Assembly: GCA_003049485.1 (NCBI GenBank) | Contig: PYST01000018.1 | Location: 162,292-226,291, forward strand | DNA from: Ophioceras dolichostomum | Lineage: Eukaryota; Ascomycota; Sordariomycetes; Magnaporthales; Ophioceraceae | DNA: 64,000 bases | Direction: 5' to 3' | Shown: piece after piece, positions 58,338 through 64,000 of the stretch | Layout of the letters: every line of letters starts with the position of its first letter | Position numbering within the stretch: position 1 is the stretch's first letter | The notes under the pieces: generated by a model | The model's input: only the letters and a program-made list of their open reading frames with translations | Told to the model about the DNA's origin: nothing | Database searches by the model: none | Made by a program: the position numbers and the translations under genes

Positions 58338-58657
58338 CTTGGGGATATATGGGGATGTATGGGCTGCGATGATGAATGGCTGCGGACACTGCTTCATTTC
58401 TGTATGTCGGACTCTGTTGTTAGGGATTCGGAATTCTGTCTAGCCCGAGCGCCAGGTTTGAGGTTCGACCTCCCCAGTAATGTACGCATACGATTACATA
58501 TACAGGATTATTGTTTGGAGAAATGAAGCGATGAATTATTGATGATGCTACAAATGACTCGTCCAGCTCTCTCCCGTCTTTCAGCCAAACAACACACGCT
58601 ATCCCCGCTGCACAATAACAGGATATAACAAGATGAACTAACACGCTAAGGTTTCTT
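58338..58657. other. Short convergent region between reductase and NTF2-like genes
   Basis: A GAGGTTCGACCTC hairpin at about 58460-58472 is the only structure; it could help end transcription but is not a tRNA arm. Confidence 0.4.
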
Positions 58658-59254
58658 CTACTCATCGTATTCATCGTCGTCGTACTCCTCCTCCTCCTCT
58701 TCCTCTTCCTCATCCTCATCATCATCAGCATACGTCGGCGCCGGCGCCACCAGCTGGCTGCAAAGGTACCAATCCGCCCCGGCGCTCTGCCTCCACACCG
58801 AGCTGACCATGGCGTCGACCTGCTCGGGCCCCTTCCTCGTCTGGCGGAACAGCGCGACGCGGTACAGGACCGCCACGGCCATCAGGCCCGCCTGGGACAC
58901 CTGCCTGTCGTCGCCCATCTTGAACCCGGCCCAGCGGTCGCTCTCCTTCAGGGCGTCGACGACCTCTTCCTTCCCCTCCATCATCTCGTCCGTGCCGAAG
59001 CTGACCGGGTTGAGCATCACCACGTCGTCGGCCATGTACTCCTCGGCGCTCTCCGGGTCGTCGCACAGCGCCCGCCAGAGAAGCGTCTCCATGTTGAGCG
59101 CGTCCGCGTGGTTGCGCTTCGAGATCGTGTCGAGCCGCCCCTTCTTCTTCTTGCCCTCCTCCTTCTCCGACTTGGTCTCGCCCTTGGGCGGCAGTTGGGC
59201 GACGTCCCTGCTCTTTTCGTTTGTCAAGCCGAGCATGGTAGGCATGTTGAGCAC
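58658..59254 (-). CDS. NTF2-like (SnoaL/DUF4440-type) fold protein with acidic tail
   Basis: Intronless, 198 aa. Residues about 48-170 fit the NTF2-like fold as seen in DUF4440 proteins: helix ETLLWRALCDDPESAEEYMA, strand DDVVMLNPVSFG, helix GKEEVVDALKES, then AVAVLYRVALFRQTRK and AMVSSVWRQSAGADWYLCSQ, ending QLVAPAP. The N-terminus is Lys-rich (KSEKEEGKKKKGR) and the C-terminus is a run of about 25 Asp/Glu/Tyr residues. Fold members include small enzymes and binding proteins; the function here is unknown. No signal peptide is present, so it is probably cytosolic or nuclear. The first ATG is at 59254; in-frame ATGs at codons 4 and 7 are alternatives. Confidence 0.8.
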   Translation of the reverse strand: MLNMPTMLGLTNEKSRDVAQLPPKGETKSEKEEGKKKKGRLDTISKRNHADALNMETLLWRALCDDPESAEEYMADDVVMLNPVSFGTDEMMEGKEEVVDALKESDRWAGFKMGDDRQVSQAGLMAVAVLYRVALFRQTRKGPEQVDAMVSSVWRQSAGADWYLCSQLVAPAPTYADDDEDEEEEEEEEEYDDDEYDE

Positions 59255-61252
59255 CTCTTTAATGATTTTTTTTATCGGTCGGGCTTTTAATGTGTTTGGT
59301 GTCGTTCAGGGGTCGGTTCTTCTGATGAGGTCGACTTCGTGCGTGCTGATGATGATCAGGCCGATTCGGGTAGTTATAATTTCGATTAGAGAATGAGCCC
59401 GTTACGGTTGTTTTATCGTTACTGAATTGACCGATGGAAGGAAAGAAAGCACAAGAGATTGCGAACGGCCGACATATCGGGCATTTGTATTCCTCAGTTC
59501 GATGTCTCTGACGGTTTTGCTGCATTTCGTCACTGTCGACTGAAAACAGGATATCCAAGCTCTGCTGGTGTGGGAAGCTCAGGATCACTGACGTCAGGGG
59601 GTTCGTCTTAGAGTTTTGGGTCATCCGTACTGGTGGGGTGGGCGCTGATCATCCGCCCGCCAACAGCCGTACAGGCAGAGGCATCTTCCGCAAGCTTCTG
59701 AATTAAAATGAAGAAAATTCTCCGATTGGATGACTGCTTCTTGACGCGGACTTATCTGTCCAATAATGCACACGTACGTGGTGACAGACACCAGACTCCT
59801 TGTATCTGCGACATAGCTGTAGGTAGTGGGGGAAAGGCCAAAGAGCCTGGGCTCTCTCGCCTTATCGTCCGTCCCGTCTGCTTGAACCATGCATGAAACA
59901 CTCCAGGCCGTGCTTGCGTTCCTGGTCTCGTGCCCAACTCTTGTCCTCTCTCTTCTGAACTCACGACAAGCAATACGTACCTCCTGATGAGCAGTGAGCA
60001 GTGCCATGGTCTTTTTGGAGGGGCTTTGCCAGAATAGCTGAGTCATGAGCGATCCCAGCGAGTGAAGTGGCATGGGTACCGTTCCCGCCACTTCCTCCTC
60101 CACGAGGCAATTCTTCGTTTAATCTCGAGCAAATAAGAAACTCTGTCTAGCATTAGCAACAGTGCCAAGGAGATACCCAGCTGTCATCAGTCAATGTCAC
60201 TGTTGAGACGAGTTGCACGGATAGATGCTAATTGGGTTCACGTATCCATAAAGCCGCGGAAGGCTGATCGAGGTCTCCCGCAATACGGACCGAGTGATGA
60301 GCTTCTTCTAGGTAGTAACCTCAAGGGATCGACTACCCTCACCACAGAAGTAGACAGAAGTTCTAGTAGTTAGACTTGACCATCATCGGGCCGTTCCTTA
60401 GAGACATGGGGGCGATCAGGGGGACCAATTGCACGGAATCTTCATCACTACCAATCAGATCTGATCCGAACTCAGCCGTCCATTCCCGATAATAAAGCCC
60501 CGACTCGTGGATGGATGCTACCCTGATCCAACCCCAAGAGTGTGGTCAAAGCCGTTTTGTCGAAGGCAAGAGCGAGCAAGAGAGCAGCTGAGAATGAGAT
60601 GCGTGTTCCCAATTCGCCCTTTGGCCCCTTTTCCCAAACCCAGCTGAGAGGTCCAGGCTGAGGGTCTTAACTCGGCGAGACTCATCCTGTGCTGGGCAAT
60701 TGGGTCTACATGATACAGAAAGCTGACAGACTCTCCACACCGTTGGTTGTATTGACGCTTCGGCTATGCAGGAGGGCCCGGTAGGGCTGCAACGCCCGTA
60801 TCCTTGCTCCATTACAGCTTTTATCTTGATTGGTTGTCAATCAGACGGTCAGATTTCGACCACACAGCTGACACGATGCCGAATTTGGATATCCAGTTGT
60901 CATTACATAGTTATTGGAAGAACCGGGATGGAAGGTCTGGGGCTATGTGGAATTGGATTTCGTAGAATCCTAGGCCTCAAGGCTGGCCTAGCGCGGTTGC
61001 CGACGCGGACCACAGTCACGAAGGCTTCATACTGGTTGGCCCATCTCTGACATCGGATATCGTGAGAGAAGGTCCCCAGGGCGATGTTGCAGTAAACAGA
61101 CGAATATAAAATGACAGGACGATCCGCCAGAGTGAGTAGAGAAAGACGTGTTGAGGAGCCAGGTAGCCAGCACTCGGTCCAGCTTCCCATCCCAACCCCT
61201 TCAACAGATTTTCCAACCTTGACTCTCTGAATCTACTCGACCGCGTCGAGCC
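59255..61252. other. Divergent intergenic region between NTF2-like and PLD-like genes
   Basis: About 2 kb. No motif-bearing frame, repeat or RNA gene was recognised. Confidence 0.5.
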
Positions 61253-63590
61253 ATGGCTCTCGTCGCTCTCCAGAACGTGATTGGGGCCCTGGACCCTAAC
61301 AGGGCCCTCCAAGCGCTTTCGTATCCCCTGAGCTACAACTCCCAGCTCGGGTACAACGACAGTGACCCCTTCAGCCCCTTCCAGTTTATCCCCTACGGCT
61401 CGTGGAAGAACTACGACAACCAGCCTGACCCCTTGCCTAGCGTTCTAGAGCAGGCCTTCCGAGACACTATTGTGGTCGGCCACAGCTACAACGGCCAGAT
61501 AGACAAGGAGAACTCGTTTGTTGACATCCTGCACCTCGGCCAGCCGGACCCGCTCTTCTTCAACGAGCCCCTAGTTGTAGGCCCTTCCGCCACTAAGACT
61601 GTGGTGGAGGTCATCGCCGACACTGTCAACGCCATGGACCCGACTATCACGCCCGTGATCCGGTTCCTCGTCGGCAATCCCAACTCGACGAACATTACTT
61701 GTCCCACTGAGTTCACGGACAGCTTCTGGCCTAGCAGCAGCAACGGCCAGTCAATCTTCACGCACCCCAACGCCATGCTCTACGTCGGATCCTTCAACCC
61801 CAATATCAGGTGAGGACACCCTTTCTCTCCTCTGCAACTACTAGTAGTAGGTAGTACTGGTACGCAACTTCTAAGCTAACCCCGTTCCTCAAACAACAGT
61901 CTCGAGGCAGATCTGCAGAATGACATCAACGCCTGGTTCAACAACCTGACCAACACGCCCGAGCCCTACATTATCGACCAGCTCGTGTCCCTTCTGGGAA
62001 CCGACTGGGAGTGGGCCATAAACGATACAGTGGGCTTCATCTTCAGCGAGCTGGACAAGTGGGTAGACGGGCTGGTCGACGCGGTCCTGGCCGACATCCT
62101 GCCGCAGACAGTGCCCCCTCTCAGCTGGAATCATGCCAAGATTGTGGCCGTTAACGGCCGCGCGCTGCTCACGGGCGGGGGCAACTACTACGACTTCTAC
62201 ACGAGCAAGCTCGGCGGCAGCCTGATCGACAACGACATCACCATCCTAGGAGACGCAGCCGTCACGGCTCATAACTATTCGGACTATCTTTGGGCGTAAG
62301 TGCCATCCATGCTCCTTCCTAGTACTTGCGTAGTCCCGGTGCTACTCATACTCTCAATACCCCCTACGGTGATACTTCAAGCTGTCCCTAACAACCTATC
62401 TTTTGCTGTGAATCTCAACAGCTACCTCAACAGCAACCACCAAGCCTCAGACCAAGGCTCCCGCGTCTGGTCCACCAAACTCAACGTCCCCCGTCCCAGC
62501 ATCGGCAAAGGCATCCCACCCGGGGGCATCGCGCCCTACTTCCCCACCAACATCCCCGGCCTCACTGGAACGATCCCCGTGCTGACCACCGGCAAGATCG
62601 GCAACTTCGACCCCATCACGGGCGTGGCCTACCCGTCCCAGATACTCGACGCCGTGCGCGACGTCCTCTGGCAGCTCATCTGGGAGTGGGGGCCCGTGGA
62701 CCTCTCGATCCTGGGCCTGGGAAATGTCAACCTCTTGCCGCTGATCGCGGAGTACACGGGTGACGCCTACATGGAGGCCGACCTGGCCGGCCTCAACGTC
62801 TCGGCCGCGTCGTGGGCGAGCCGCATAGCTCGCGTGGAGGCCGTCTCGGCCGCCACGGACTACGTGTATATGTCGCAGCAGATGCTGGTCAACTGGGACA
62901 TGACGGCCGTGCCGGTATGGAACTCGGCCGTGGACACCATCAACAGCAAGTTGGGCCTCAGCTGGGATGGGAAGGTCTGGCCGTATGGTGAGTCATCCTT
63001 CTCTCTCTCTCTCCTTCCCACCTGTCCTGACGCCAACTCTCTCTCTCACCCTCCCGAATAGGATGGCTGGCAACGACTAATCCATTACTACGTCTCGCGA
63101 AAAATAAGACCTCCTCATGGCCTTCGCAAAAGCCATCACAACCATCGAAGCCTCCCACCCGACCGACCCCTCCGGACCAGGCGTCTACGTCGTGCTCTCG
63201 ACCCGCGACTGGGCCACCGGCGCCGGCTACCAAGACAACACGACGCTCTCCGACCTGACCTCCCGCCTCACGGACGTGATGACCTCCATGGCGACCCTCG
63301 GCCTTTTAGGAAATAATGTACCCTTTAAGCCCGACCAGGTCCCCGAGGTGGTGAAGCGCCGCTTCCACGCCAAGCGCAGCGACCTGGCTATGCCTCCGCA
63401 GTTCATCGAGAAGAAGCTGCACACCAAGGTGGTGGACGTCGACGGCAAGCTGCTGTACACGGGTTCCGACAACGCGTACCCGCAGTGGAACGAGCAGTTC
63501 GGCGTGTGGATCGAGGACGCGGTGCACATCCAGCAGTGGGAGGATGGGTTTTTCTTGGGGTTGTGGGCGAGAGCTTTGGCGGAGGACTAG
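61253..63590 (+). CDS. Phospholipase D-like (HKD superfamily) protein
   Basis: Four exons: 61253-61809, 61900-62295, 62422-62987 and 63109-63590, giving 666 aa. Introns are GTGAGG...CAG, GTAAGT...CAG and GTGAGT...AAG. Two HKD half-sites are visible: WNHAKIVAVNGRALLTGGGN in exon 2 (H-x-K-x4-N, the Asp replaced by Asn) and LHTKVVDVDGKLLYTGSDN in exon 4 (H-x-K-x4-D, intact). PLD enzymes form the active site from both halves to cleave phosphodiesters. Other conserved-looking parts are GHSYNGQIDKENSFVDILH, and LVNWDMTAVPVW. No PX, PH or C2 domain and no clear signal peptide are seen, so this is a bacterial/secreted-type PLD-like protein rather than the Spo14 type. The last acceptor (AAG at 63108) was chosen because the nearby TAG acceptor at 63061 breaks the frame. 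Substrate unknown. Confidence 0.85.
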
Positions 63591-64000
63591 GAAGAGTAGG
63601 AAAGGTGCGAAGGTGATTGGGAAACAGGAGCTGTGTGTTGTAGCGTATGTTGTTGTGGCTTCGGAGGCACGTAGTATCGGTCGGCTGTTTTCCGAGTGTA
63701 AGGATGGTTCTGTTTGTGGATGCTGTCTGTAAGTGCTCGGGTAGGTAGTGTTACTTGCCAGGTGGATAGTGATGTAGGAAAATACCTAGGCTTGGAAGGG
63801 TAGTGCTGAAGACAGGACGCGGCTCTGGGGTATTTCCGGATTGAATCGAGACGGATGAGTTGAGCTCTTGTTGTTGCGACCGATGAGTGATGGTTTGTTT
63901 TTATGTATGGCGTAACGTGGTTCACCACTGCGTGGGCCACACCACTGAGTGGGCCACTTTCCTCTGCCACCACCACTTCCAACTTTGACACGCGTTTTTT
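63591..64000. other. Region downstream of the PLD-like gene to window end
   Basis: No gene is seen. It contains TAGGTAG and TACCTAGG motifs (63742-63748, 63783-63790) and a short direct repeat of tgggccac near 63927 and 63950. Confidence 0.45.

Noticed and set aside
58455..58475. T-arm-like hairpin GAGGTTCGACCTC
   Set aside because: The loop has five, not seven, bases and no other tRNA arms are present.
1..64000. CRISPR arrays, insertion sequences, phage or retroelement genes
   Set aside because: No regularly spaced repeats, transposase, integrase or reverse transcriptase motifs were seen; the genome is eukaryotic.

Overview
This window comes from a filamentous ascomycete (Pezizomycotina, most likely Sordariomycetes). 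The evidence is GC-rich open reading frames interrupted by short (about 50-200 base) GT...AG introns, monocistronic genes on both strands, and families typical of these fungi: an RpdA-type deacetylase with a long acidic tail, a rhodopsin-domain 7TM protein, secreted CAZymes and a small Kex2-processed cysteine-rich protein. Eighteen protein genes can be supported. I found no rRNA, convincing tRNA, transposon or CRISPR array. A 23-base run of N inside poly-C (1827-1849) is an assembly gap.

Layout. 1-14 kb: the 3' part of a disordered protein (+), a CE3-like SGNH esterase (-), then on the + strand a two-domain ABM-fold protein, a flavin-containing monooxygenase, a single-pass membrane protein and cactin. 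15-20.5 kb: a forkhead transcription factor behind a long non-coding leader. 20.5-31 kb: a 10.6-kb stretch without recognisable genes, flanked by two gene 3' ends. 31-38.3 kb: XLF/Nej1 end-joining factor (-), a GH5 endoglucanase (+) and a secreted cysteine-rich protein (+). 39-44 kb: histone deacetylase RpdA (-) and proteasome deubiquitinase Rpn11 (+), divergently transcribed from a 749-base region. 44.6-50.5 kb: a protein with a degenerate nucleotidyltransferase-like region and a rhodopsin-domain membrane protein. 51.6-58.4 kb: a Ctr copper transporter (-) and a ferric/cupric reductase (+), divergent, plausibly a metal-uptake pair. 58.6-63.6 kb: an NTF2-like protein (-) and a phospholipase D-like protein (+).

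The genes do not form an obvious biosynthetic cluster. Housekeeping functions (cactin, RpdA, Rpn11, XLF) alternate with secreted or metabolic accessory functions. Exon structures were rebuilt by eye from splice signals, reading frame and family motifs; every one closes in frame. The observations most worth following up are the coding-like extension with in-frame UAG codons just downstream of rpdA, a thrice-repeated short motif in the XLF tail, the 10.6-kb convergent desert, the 10-cysteine secreted protein, and a CCTAGGTACCTA-type palindrome recurring in non-coding DNA.
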